Positions 16,765-25,298 of a stretch of 35,417 nt of DNA are shown here, in pieces (position 1 is the first letter of the stretch; each line of letters begins with the position of its first letter). The notes below the pieces were generated by a model that was not told the origin of the DNA, did no database searches, and saw nothing but the letters and a program-made list of their open reading frames with translations. Location of the stretch: positions 1 to 35,417 of the forward strand of contig JAGLSU010000038.1 in NCBI GenBank assembly GCA_023135935.1. Reading direction: 5' to 3'. The DNA is from Planctomycetota bacterium (GTDB lineage: Bacteria; Planctomycetota; Phycisphaerae; Sedimentisphaerales; Anaerobacaceae). The translations under genes were made by a program, and so were the position numbers.

Positions 16765-18087
16765 CTACTTGTCTTTAATCGCCTGGTAACCGTAATGAGC
16801 TATGAGGTGGTCGAGTATTACCATTGCGGTATAGTTTTCGGCAACGGGCCAAATGCGACCGGTAATCGTCGGGTCACGTCTGGTGATAGCTTCGAGGTCT
16901 TTGTTTTCCAGAGTATATTTATCAATCGTCTTCTGTGGTCTGTCAATTGTAGGTGTCGGCTTAACGGTCAGTCTGACAACGATTGGTTGACCGGTAGATA
17001 AACCGCCCGTAATTCCACCGGCATGGTTCGAATCGAAAACGACCTTGCCATTCTCGGAATGCATCTGGTCATTGGATTCGTAACCTGTCATATTCTTTAC
17101 AGCAAACCCTGCACCGACTTCTACGCCCTTGACCGCACCTATGCCGAGCATCCTGCCAAGTTCGGCATCGAGCTTATAGAACACCGGCTCGCCCAAACCT
17201 GCGGGAACACCGGTCACAACCACTTCGACTATGCCACCGGATGAATCACCTGTTTTAGTAATCTTGTTACAGGCTTCAACCATCGCGTCAGCTGCGTCGA
17301 TATCAGGACAATTCACTATCGGATGAACACCGTATTTATCCTTTATCTCTTCAGCGGAGGCCTTAGGTGCCTTGTCGCGAATAGCGTCGATTTCATTTTC
17401 GACCTCGGCAAGAACTTTAATTTTCTCCAGAAAACGCATATCCATATTGATACGGTTCTTTACATAAATTTCCTGATAAAACGGGTCGAGGTCATTACGC
17501 ATCTTTTTATAATCTTCGGTGTACTTAAGCGTTTTTTCATGATCGATATCGGGACAGCTTACACCGGCAATCTCTTTGATATATGAGAATACTTCGATGC
17601 CGCATTTTTTCAAAATCTTCTTGGCGACATATCCCGCAGCCACGATAGTGGAAGTATATCTTCCGCTGAATATTCCTGCACCGATGGCATCATCATCCGG
17701 GCCGTATTTCATAAAGGAAGCATAAGACGCGTGTCCCGGACGAGGTGTGCGGTTGGTGTCCTGATATTGCTTTATATGGATGAAGTGACGGTCCAGATTC
17801 GGAATTAAAATCGTCAGTGGCGTTCCGTTGGTATGGTTTTTGTTACCGGCGCCTTCGACAGTGTCAGCGGCATTGAGACCTGTGTAAATAATCGGCAGGT
17901 CCGGTTCTTTTCGCGGACTGGAAAGCTCATCGGCACCCGGCTTCCTGAGAAGCATATCGCCGTATATTTCCTGCTCGCTCAATAACATTCCCGGTGGATG
18001 ACCGTGTATGACAGCCGTTAAACCATCCTGATAAGAACCGCCCGCGACGGTTACCTGAAAAATACGTCCCATGTGACAACCAATCAT
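16765..18087 (-). CDS. aroC: Divergent chorismate synthase homologue
   Basis: RPGHASYASFMKYG, GVPAGLGEPVFYKLDAELGRMLGIGAVKGVEVGAGF, SNHAGGITGGLSTGQPIVVRLTVKPTPTI match AroC, but the FGESHG motif reads AGGSYQDG. M6 (18072) is an alternative start. Confidence 0.88.
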   Translation of the reverse strand: MIGCHMGRIFQVTVAGGSYQDGLTAVIHGHPPGMLLSEQEIYGDMLLRKPGADELSSPRKEPDLPIIYTGLNAADTVEGAGNKNHTNGTPLTILIPNLDRHFIHIKQYQDTNRTPRPGHASYASFMKYGPDDDAIGAGIFSGRYTSTIVAAGYVAKKILKKCGIEVFSYIKEIAGVSCPDIDHEKTLKYTEDYKKMRNDLDPFYQEIYVKNRINMDMRFLEKIKVLAEVENEIDAIRDKAPKASAEEIKDKYGVHPIVNCPDIDAADAMVEACNKITKTGDSSGGIVEVVVTGVPAGLGEPVFYKLDAELGRMLGIGAVKGVEVGAGFAVKNMTGYESNDQMHSENGKVVFDSNHAGGITGGLSTGQPIVVRLTVKPTPTIDRPQKTIDKYTLENKDLEAITRRDPTITGRIWPVAENYTAMVILDHLIAHYGYQAIKDK

Positions 18088-18145
18088 TCAGTTTCTCCTA
18101 AAAATCTTAATGAGTTTTTGGTTATTGATATCTTTAAATATACAC

Positions 18146-19408
18146 TTATTTTGAAAAAACTTCAAACTTTTCCCAGAAGTCAGGAAAGGACTTTGCCACG
18201 CACATTTCATTTTCGATGTATTGGTTGCCTGTGACCAGTCCGGCTATGGCGAAACTCATCGCAATCCTATGGTCATTGTGGGGGTCTATGTTAGCACCGT
18301 GTATTTGTTTGCTGCCCTCTATGATAAGTGAATTTTCATCGCATTTAGCAGAAACGCCCATTTTCTTAAGTTGCGAAGCCATTACCGCCAGTCTGTCGCA
18401 TTCTTTGTGTCGCAGATGCCCTATGTTTGTGAGTTTGCTTGTACCTTCCGCAAATGCGGCGGCTATTGCCAGTGGTGGTACCAGGTCCGGCAGATTACTC
18501 ATGTCCTGTTCGATTGCGTGCATATTGCTTCCTTCAACACAGATTCGGTCATCTGCTTCGGAAACTTTGCAGCCCATCTTTTCAATGAGTGTCAAAAACC
18601 CCTTGTCTCCCTGTTTTGTGTTGGGATTTAGACCTTTCACAGTAACTTTGGTTTTGCAAATTGCAGCGGCCAGAAAAAAAAACGAAGCGCTGCTGTAGTC
18701 ACCTTCTATCTTTATTTCTCGTGCGGTATATTTTTCATCGTTTGGAATAATTATTTGTTTGTAATTATTGTTCACGGCCTTTACACCGAATTCAGCCATC
18801 ATTTGCAAACTGATATCAAAATAAGGTCTTTCTGTCATTGTGTCGATGCACGTTAAGGTCACTTTGTTATCTGCATAAGGTGAAGATGTAGTAATTGAGC
18901 TGAAATACTGAGATGTTTTCTGGCCTTTTATTTGTGCGTCACCACCTTTTATTCCACCGCCATAAACTTTGATTGGCGGGAAACCTTCCTGTTCGAGATA
19001 TTCTATTTTACAGCCTAATTGCCGCATGCCGTTTACTACTTCCGAAATAGGCCTTTCGGTAATTCTTTCGGCGCCGGTGATAATTACAGGTTTACAGGAC
19101 AGACACGCAGCCGAAGTCAGAAAATTCATACCAACACCGGATTCACCTACGTTTAGTTCTTCAGAGACGGGACTATATTTTCCGTCTGTACCGTACACAA
19201 CTATCTTGTTGTTATCGTGTTCGATTTTTACTCCGAGTCTTTTAAGGCATTCAATGACATTTAACTGGTCTTGTCCGAATAGCGGATTTTGAATAATACT
19301 TTTGCCTTCTGCTAAGGAACTTATAATCAAAGCGCGTAAGGTGTATGCTTTGGCCGGAGGAGCCTCAATTATGACGTCGGTATTGCAGATTTTGTCCACG
19401 GTTTTCAT
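18146..19408 (-). CDS. aroA: 3-phosphoshikimate 1-carboxyvinyltransferase (EPSP synthase) homologue
   Basis: LPDLVPPLAIAAAFAEGTSKLTNIGHLRHKECDRLAVMASQLKKMG, DPHNDHRIAMSFAIAGL, CVAKSFPDFWEKF and TERPYFDISLQMMAEFG are EPSPS motifs; the LGNAGTAMRPL loop is replaced by VGESGVGMNFL. Confidence 0.93.
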   Translation of the reverse strand: MKTVDKICNTDVIIEAPPAKAYTLRALIISSLAEGKSIIQNPLFGQDQLNVIECLKRLGVKIEHDNNKIVVYGTDGKYSPVSEELNVGESGVGMNFLTSAACLSCKPVIITGAERITERPISEVVNGMRQLGCKIEYLEQEGFPPIKVYGGGIKGGDAQIKGQKTSQYFSSITTSSPYADNKVTLTCIDTMTERPYFDISLQMMAEFGVKAVNNNYKQIIIPNDEKYTAREIKIEGDYSSASFFFLAAAICKTKVTVKGLNPNTKQGDKGFLTLIEKMGCKVSEADDRICVEGSNMHAIEQDMSNLPDLVPPLAIAAAFAEGTSKLTNIGHLRHKECDRLAVMASQLKKMGVSAKCDENSLIIEGSKQIHGANIDPHNDHRIAMSFAIAGLVTGNQYIENEMCVAKSFPDFWEKFEVFSK

Positions 19409-19527
19409 ATATTCTCTTCGTTATCCGGAATTCATTGTTAGTGTCGTTCAATGCGCGCAATGTCATTTAAGATATGCCTTTTTACCAGAAATGGCGAAAA
19501 ATTGAAAGCAGTTTTTGAATTGTTGGA

Positions 19528-21267
19528 CTATTCGGAGATGTCTTCTTTGAGCCAATCAGCTGTTTGATTGTTGTAGCTCAAGAGGATTTGCAGGTCATTG
19601 ACGTCGATTGTACCGTTGGTGTTGATGTCACCAAGCAGGTAGCCGTCGGATGAGTTACTGCTGGACGTTAGATTCTTGAACATAATCTCGAAATCGAGTT
19701 CGTTGACAATGCCGTCTGCGTTAAGGTCGTACCAGCCGATATCCTTATCGTTCTGCTTTTCGCTGACGTTCCATGCCGCTGCATACGCCTGAGTCGCCAC
19801 CATTTTATTCGGGTCATCGGTATCACTGTAGACAACGGTAATTTCGTAATCAGTATAGTTCGGGTCAGCCTGACAATAAACATGCTCGACATTGTCAATA
19901 CTGCTGTCACTGTAATCGAGCAGATAATCATTGTTCGGGTCATTAGCATCGACTGCCCAAACTTCAAGTCGTAAATTGGCATCCTTTTCGGGTATCGCCT
20001 CGAATGGATAAACATTGCTATAGTGCTTGTTCCAAACAGTTGTAGCGATGATGAGTTTGTCTGCAGGATTTTGCAGAACAATCTTATAGGATTTTTCCAA
20101 TCCTTCATTTTTCTCCAGTTGGTTCAGGTTCCAGCCGGTTTGTGACATATCTGCTTGTTTGGCAATTAAATGTTTATAAGCACCAACCGCATTCAATGCT
20201 CCGGCCCCCTGAATATAATCGAGCGGCACCTGGTGGTCGTCGTCTTTCGATAATTTACCCTTGTGCCAGTAAGCAAGCTTTGTCGCTGAATTCATCAGGA
20301 TAGCTTTCATTACACAGTTACCGCTATTCGGGTCAACAGCCGCACTTAAATTGGGGTCTTGCTTTGCTTTCTGTCTCAGTAATCCGATTGTTCCTGCAAC
20401 TATCGGTGTTGAAAAGCTTGACCAGTTACCGGCTGGTTCATATTGATTGGGTTCATTAACATCGGCGGCGAGACAATTTCCGACTGTGACAATATCCGGT
20501 TTGCATCTGCCGTCTGCGGTCGGTCCGATACTTGAGTGTTCAGGATATGCCAACGAAAAATTCGCCAACGCAACTGTGAGGTCTTCCGTGTTTACAGAAT
20601 TGATAACACCGACACCGATGACGTTCGAACCTGCGCCCGGATAGAGAGTTGGGTCGTAGGTATTTGAGCCGTTGCCTATGCCAGCTACAATAACAAGACC
20701 GTGCTGTTCGGCAAGTGACTCAAAACCGCGAGTCCACCAATCCTCGAATTGATTACCGATACTTGTAGTAACAACATCTGCCTCAGGCGGCGTGTTGGAA
20801 AAAACGTTATTGATTAGGAAATGCCAGAATTCATAAATGTCAGCTTCGCCTTCGGCAGCGACACCTTGATAATTGAATTGACCCAACTGAGAATCGCTGG
20901 CGTTGGGGTCTTCACCGAGCAGTATCGAACAGATAGCTGTTGAGTGAGGTGAAACGCCTGCCGGTAGTTCACCCTGGTCATAAAAACTCAATTCTTTACC
21001 ATTGAAACAATTATGCTCAACGCTCGGCCGGTAATCGTTTTGTGGTTCACCGTCGGTGTAAGTGATGCTCCTGCAAATAACGGCGAATTTGACACCGGAA
21101 CCGGTCAGGGTTGGGTCTAACTGCTTTAAGGCGTAAATTCCGGCTTGATTCAGACCTTGCGGCTGCATCGTTAGCTCGGATTCCGCAGCAGCTATTGCCG
21201 GCGCATAAAGCGCCATCACCCAAGCCAGTATGCTGATACTAAGCATTTTGTTGGCATTATATGCCAT
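19528..21267 (-). CDS. Secreted S8 subtilase-like protein with C-terminal dockerin-like domain; catalytic Asp apparently missing
   Basis: GVSPHSTAICSILLGED (His), IVAGIGNGSN (oxyanion Asn), NWSSFSTPIVAGTIGLL (Ser); Asp position reads FAVICRSIT; C-terminus IGWYDLNADGIVNELDFEIMF...YLLGDINTNGTIDVNDLQILL is a two-EF-hand dockerin-like module. Confidence 0.85.
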   Translation of the reverse strand: MAYNANKMLSISILAWVMALYAPAIAAAESELTMQPQGLNQAGIYALKQLDPTLTGSGVKFAVICRSITYTDGEPQNDYRPSVEHNCFNGKELSFYDQGELPAGVSPHSTAICSILLGEDPNASDSQLGQFNYQGVAAEGEADIYEFWHFLINNVFSNTPPEADVVTTSIGNQFEDWWTRGFESLAEQHGLVIVAGIGNGSNTYDPTLYPGAGSNVIGVGVINSVNTEDLTVALANFSLAYPEHSSIGPTADGRCKPDIVTVGNCLAADVNEPNQYEPAGNWSSFSTPIVAGTIGLLRQKAKQDPNLSAAVDPNSGNCVMKAILMNSATKLAYWHKGKLSKDDDHQVPLDYIQGAGALNAVGAYKHLIAKQADMSQTGWNLNQLEKNEGLEKSYKIVLQNPADKLIIATTVWNKHYSNVYPFEAIPEKDANLRLEVWAVDANDPNNDYLLDYSDSSIDNVEHVYCQADPNYTDYEITVVYSDTDDPNKMVATQAYAAAWNVSEKQNDKDIGWYDLNADGIVNELDFEIMFKNLTSSSNSSDGYLLGDINTNGTIDVNDLQILLSYNNQTADWLKEDISE

Positions 21268-21555
21268 TCAGTTACTCCAGAAATGGCGGCAAAACCAAAA
21301 AAATCGAAAGATTTTCTCCCCTGACTATAAAAAAGCCTGATTTTAAGCCTGCCACCGCTAACTCCTTACAATATACTACCATAAAATGGCTTTGTTTTCA
21401 AGTTAAATTGCCCGCTTAATACCTCAAAAACCGCATTATCAGTAGAGAAAACCCTATTTTTGAAAACTTAATTTAGAAATCTTGCCTTTATCAACCGCGA
21501 ATGCTATACTCAGTCCGGTATTTCGGCTGTATTTGGCTAAGGGTTTGCCGTAATT

Positions 21556-22083
21556 ATGAAAGTAATTTTGGATTCCGGACAGATTGAGCAGGTTCTCGAC
21601 GAATTAGCTGGTCGTATTATTTCCGAAAATCCAGACCAATCAGAACTGGTAGTTATAGGCATTCGCAGCAGGGGGGAGATTCTCGCACAACGACTCTCAG
21701 AACAATTATCGAAAAAACTTGGCAAAGATGTTCTGTGCGGAACTTTGGACATTACACTTTACCGTGACGACCTCAATTCGCCGCAGGGCTCCGCTCAACC
21801 ACAGGTTAGAACCACTGAAATCGGTTTTGATGTAAGTGACAAAATAATCGTTCTGGTGGATGATGTTTTATATACCGGCCGCTCGGTACGTGCGGCATTG
21901 GATGCACTTATAGATTTAGGAAGACCAAAAGCGATTAAACTGGCGGTTCTCGTAGATAGAGCCGGTAGAGAGTTTCCGATACAAGCCGATTACGCAGGTT
22001 ACAAAACAGATGTCGCGCCGGGTGAGTTGGTGCAGGTTAACCTTATCGAATCGGATGGCAAGGATGAAGTGGTTATCGAGTAG
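21556..22083 (+). CDS. pyrR: Bifunctional pyrimidine regulator / uracil phosphoribosyltransferase PyrR
   Basis: VVIGIRSRGEILAQRL, DITLYRDDL, IIVLVDDVLYTGRSVRAALDAL, LAVLVDRAGREFPIQADYAG. Confidence 0.96.
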   Translation: MKVILDSGQIEQVLDELAGRIISENPDQSELVVIGIRSRGEILAQRLSEQLSKKLGKDVLCGTLDITLYRDDLNSPQGSAQPQVRTTEIGFDVSDKIIVLVDDVLYTGRSVRAALDALIDLGRPKAIKLAVLVDRAGREFPIQADYAGYKTDVAPGELVQVNLIESDGKDEVVIE

Positions 22084-22109
22084 TAATTAATACTGCCAGA
22101 TAAACTGTT

Positions 22110-23075
22110 ATGGCGTCAAAAACAAAACAATTCGAATGGAATCACAAGCACTTGCTTGGCCTGCGTGATTTAAGTGCTGAAGAAATCACTTATATTCTTG
22201 ATACGGCGCAGGGCTTCGAACAAATAAGCAAACGTGCAGTCAAAAAAGCACCGGCTTTACGCGGCAAATTAGTGGTCAATATGTTCTTCGAAGATAGCAC
22301 GCGAACGCGCAACAGCTTTACCTTAGCCGCAAGCCGATTAAGCGCCGACCTCATAGAGTTCACCAAAAAATCCAGCTCAGTCAGCAAAGGTGAAACACTC
22401 TTAGATACTGCCAGAAATCTGGAGGCGATGGGAATCGATATAGTTGTGATTCGTCACGGTGCAGGTGGGGCACCAAAGCTTTTAAGCAAAAATATAAACG
22501 CATGTGTAATAAATGCCGGCGATGGGTTCTGTGAACATCCGACACAGGCGCTTTTAGATGTTTATACCATTCGCAAGGCAAAGGGGTCTCTCAAAGGTCT
22601 AAAGGTGGCAATCGTTGGTGACATAGCGCACTCTCGTGTTGCCCGCAGTAATATGTGGGCTATGACGAAACTCGGTGCCGAAGTTATTTTTGTCGGTCCG
22701 CCAACCCTTATGCCGGGCGAAGTGGACCGCCTTCCTGTTACTGTCAGCTACTCACTCGATGAAGTAATAGAAAAAGTAGATGTGGTAAATGTGCTTCGGA
22801 TTCAGTTCGAACGCCTCGGAGGAAATCCTTTCCCCTCGGTGCGGGAATATTCGCATTATTTCGGATTGACGGTAGAACGCATGAAAAAAGCCAAGCCCGA
22901 CATTCTCGTTATGCACCCCGGACCAATCAACAGAGGCCTGGAAATAGAAAGCGAAGTAGCCGATGGCCCGAACAGCGTTATCTTAGAGCAGGTTACTAAC
23001 GGTGTAGCGGTAAGAATGGCCGTGCTGTTCCTGGTAAATCAAGCCGCCGCCGCACAAAAAAACTTAAAACTTTAA
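22110..23075 (+). CDS. pyrB: Aspartate carbamoyltransferase catalytic subunit
   Basis: [81 protein letters not shown]. Confidence 0.98.
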   Translation: MASKTKQFEWNHKHLLGLRDLSAEEITYILDTAQGFEQISKRAVKKAPALRGKLVVNMFFEDSTRTRNSFTLAASRLSADLIEFTKKSSSVSKGETLLDTARNLEAMGIDIVVIRHGAGGAPKLLSKNINACVINAGDGFCEHPTQALLDVYTIRKAKGSLKGLKVAIVGDIAHSRVARSNMWAMTKLGAEVIFVGPPTLMPGEVDRLPVTVSYSLDEVIEKVDVVNVLRIQFERLGGNPFPSVREYSHYFGLTVERMKKAKPDILVMHPGPINRGLEIESEVADGPNSVILEQVTNGVAVRMAVLFLVNQAAAAQKNLKL

Positions 23076-23115
23076 ACGGGAAATGCAAAACCAAAATTCA
23101 AAATTTAAAACCGAA
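23065..23115. repeat. AT-rich repeat overlapping the start of the four-helix-bundle gene (inverted relative to 23457-23505)
   Basis: Reverse complement ttcggttttaaattttgaattttggttttgc resembles 5855-5880 (tctgttttgaattttgtgctttggt) and 6612-6642 (tctgttttaaattttgcactgtggtttt). Confidence 0.45.
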
Positions 23116-23454
23116 TTAAAACATAGGGCGTATCAATATTCTATTAAAATGATAGAGTTCTTAGATACTTTGCCAAAAGATATGTCTACGAACGTTATTG
23201 CAAAGCAACTATTGAGGTCGGCTACTTCTGTAGGAGCAAATGTTGTTGAAGCTAAAGGTGCTAGTTCTAAACGGGATTTTACCAACTTTTTTAGTTATTC
23301 TCTTAAATCTGCAAACGAAAGTTTGTACTGGCTTGGCTTGCTGAGGGACGCTAAAAAAATGAATAATGCTCAGTTACAGTATCTTTTGGATGAGACTAAA
23401 GAATTAGCAAATATTCTTGGTTCAAGTATTTTGACTCTCAAAGGGAAGAGATAA
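23083..23454 (+). CDS. Four-helix-bundle protein (23S rRNA intervening-sequence / IVP-like family)
   Basis: ELKHRAYQYSIKMIEFLDTLPK...IAKQLLRSATSVGANVVEAKGASSKRDFTNFFSYSLKSANESLYWLGLLRDA...LLDETKELANILGSSILTLK is the family pattern (LLRSATSVGANxxEA, SLKSANEtxYWL). Confidence 0.92.
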   Translation: MQNQNSKFKTELKHRAYQYSIKMIEFLDTLPKDMSTNVIAKQLLRSATSVGANVVEAKGASSKRDFTNFFSYSLKSANESLYWLGLLRDAKKMNNAQLQYLLDETKELANILGSSILTLKGKR

Positions 23455-23456
23455 GC

Positions 23457-23505
23457 TTTGAATTTTAAAATGTGGTTTTTAGTTTTTGCTTTTAACTTTT
23501 TAGTT
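23457..23505. repeat. AT-rich dispersed repeat downstream of the four-helix-bundle gene
   Basis: tttgaattttaaaatgtggtttttagtttttgcttttaactttttagtttg; similar to 6612-6650. Confidence 0.55.
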
Positions 23506-23510
23506 TGAAT

Positions 23511-24797
23511 ATGGCTAAAGAACTTTTAATAAAAAACGGACATGTGATAGACCCAGCCAACGGCATCGACAAAAAGTGCGATGTACTTGTAGTCGATGGC
23601 CAAATAGCAGACCTTGGCAAGGTCGGTAAATCTGTCGCCGATACCATCGACGCTGCCGATAAACTGGTGGTCCCGGGCTTAATTGATATACATGTTCATT
23701 TTCGCGAACCAGGCGATGAAGAAGAAGAAACTATAGCCAGCGGTTCGGCAGCAGCGGTCGCCGCGGGTTTCACTTCGGTTGTGTGTATGCCGAATACCAC
23801 TCCGCCAATCGAAAATGAAACCGATGTCGAATACATTCACCGCAAAGGAAGGCAAGCAAGACAAACCCATGTATATACCATGGGTGCTATAACAAAAAAT
23901 AGAGAAGGTGTCGAACTTTCCGAGATGGGATTTATGGCCGAAGCCGGTGCCGTTGGTTTTACCGATGATGGTAACGGTGTCCAGGACCCCGCTGTTATGC
24001 TTCGCGCCATGAAGTATGCAACCATGCTTGATGTCGTCATATCTCAGCATTGTCAGGATAATAGTTTTGCCGGCAGCGGTGTGATGAATGCCAGCTACTA
24101 TTCGAGCATTCTTGGTCTGCCCGGAATAGACAAACTTGCCGAAGAGGCAATGTTGTGGCGCGATATCCAACTCGTCAAAAAGACGAACGCTCGTTATCAC
24201 GCTCAGCACATATCAACAGCCGAAGCCGTCGAACTGATAAGGACTGCGAAAAAGCAATCTCTTCCGATTACCTGCGAAGTAACACCGCATCATTTACTCT
24301 TGAACGAACAATGTTGTGCCGAATATGATACTAATTACAAAGTTAATCCCCCGTTGCGTACGGAAAAAGATATTGAAGCTTTAAAACAGGCAATTGCCGA
24401 TGGGCTCGTCGATGCCTTAGTGACCGACCATGCGCCGCACCTGCAAAGCGAAAAGGAACTCGAATTTTTGGCGGCTCCTTTCGGTATAGCCGGTTTGGAA
24501 TGCGCCTTGGGACTTTATGTTAAAGCCCTGATTGAACCGGGTATTTTAGACTGGGCCGGACTTATAAAATTAATGACAGAAAAACCAGCCAATATAATTG
24601 GTATTGATAAAGGTACACTGGGTAAAGGCAGACAGGCCGATATTACTATCATCGACCCGGACGCCGAGTACAAAATTGATATAAATAAATTCCGCTCAAA
24701 AAGCAAAAACTGTCCCTATCACGGCTGGACAGTAAAAGGCAAAGTCGAAAAGACTATTGTTGGCGGAGAAGTAAGGTTTTCGGCAGGTGGTGATTAG
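23511..24797 (+). CDS. pyrC: Dihydroorotase
   Basis: VVPGLIDIHVHFREPGDEEEETIASGSAAAVAAGFTSVVCMPNTTPPI, CEVTPHHLLL, ALVTDHAPH, GKGRQADITIIDP. Start at ATG 23511 is more likely than 23505. Confidence 0.97.
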   Translation: MAKELLIKNGHVIDPANGIDKKCDVLVVDGQIADLGKVGKSVADTIDAADKLVVPGLIDIHVHFREPGDEEEETIASGSAAAVAAGFTSVVCMPNTTPPIENETDVEYIHRKGRQARQTHVYTMGAITKNREGVELSEMGFMAEAGAVGFTDDGNGVQDPAVMLRAMKYATMLDVVISQHCQDNSFAGSGVMNASYYSSILGLPGIDKLAEEAMLWRDIQLVKKTNARYHAQHISTAEAVELIRTAKKQSLPITCEVTPHHLLLNEQCCAEYDTNYKVNPPLRTEKDIEALKQAIADGLVDALVTDHAPHLQSEKELEFLAAPFGIAGLECALGLYVKALIEPGILDWAGLIKLMTEKPANIIGIDKGTLGKGRQADITIIDPDAEYKIDINKFRSKSKNCPYHGWTVKGKVEKTIVGGEVRFSAGGD

Positions 24798-24801
24798 GTA
24801 G

Positions 24802-25281
24802 ATGCCGGTTATAGTCGACGGTTATAATCTGCTAAGAGCAATTCAAAAGGCACACGAGCAGTTCGAATCAGTCAGTGACGTTCAATTATGCCGTATCTTA
24901 GGCAGATACCTAAAGTCAGTTGGCGAAAAGGGCGAAATTATATTTGATGGTATCGGTCCGCCTGATAAAACTGGATTCGATAATATCAGCAATTTAGAAG
25001 TGTTTTTTGTTGGCTTTAACACTGATGCTGATTCGGTCATTGAAGACAAGATAAAAGCCAATACCGCACCTAAGAGATTGGCAGTTGTAAGCAGCGACAG
25101 ACGCATTCGCAGCGCTGCCCAGAAAAGAAAAGCAACATCGTTAAAATCAGACGTTTTTTGGGATAGACTGCAAAAGCAGCTAAGTCGTAAAAGGACAATT
25201 AAGGAACCAAAAGCCAAAAGAGCAGGGCTAACCGAAAGCGAAACCGAACAATGGCTTAAGATTTTTGGTATCGAACAGTAA
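24802..25281 (+). CDS. NYN (YacP-like) domain protein, putative RNase
   Basis: MPVIVDGYNLLRAI, IIFDGIGPP, VFFVGFNTDADSVIEDKI, VVSSDRRIRSAAQKRKAT match the YacP-like NYN pattern. Confidence 0.85.
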   Translation: MPVIVDGYNLLRAIQKAHEQFESVSDVQLCRILGRYLKSVGEKGEIIFDGIGPPDKTGFDNISNLEVFFVGFNTDADSVIEDKIKANTAPKRLAVVSSDRRIRSAAQKRKATSLKSDVFWDRLQKQLSRKRTIKEPKAKRAGLTESETEQWLKIFGIEQ

Positions 25282-25298
25282 AAAGCGAGATTGAAAAT

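Noticed and set aside
21268-21555. PyrR-binding attenuator upstream of pyrR
   Set aside because: cagtccgg near 21513 is suggestive, but there is no clear anti-antiterminator consensus or terminator hairpin.
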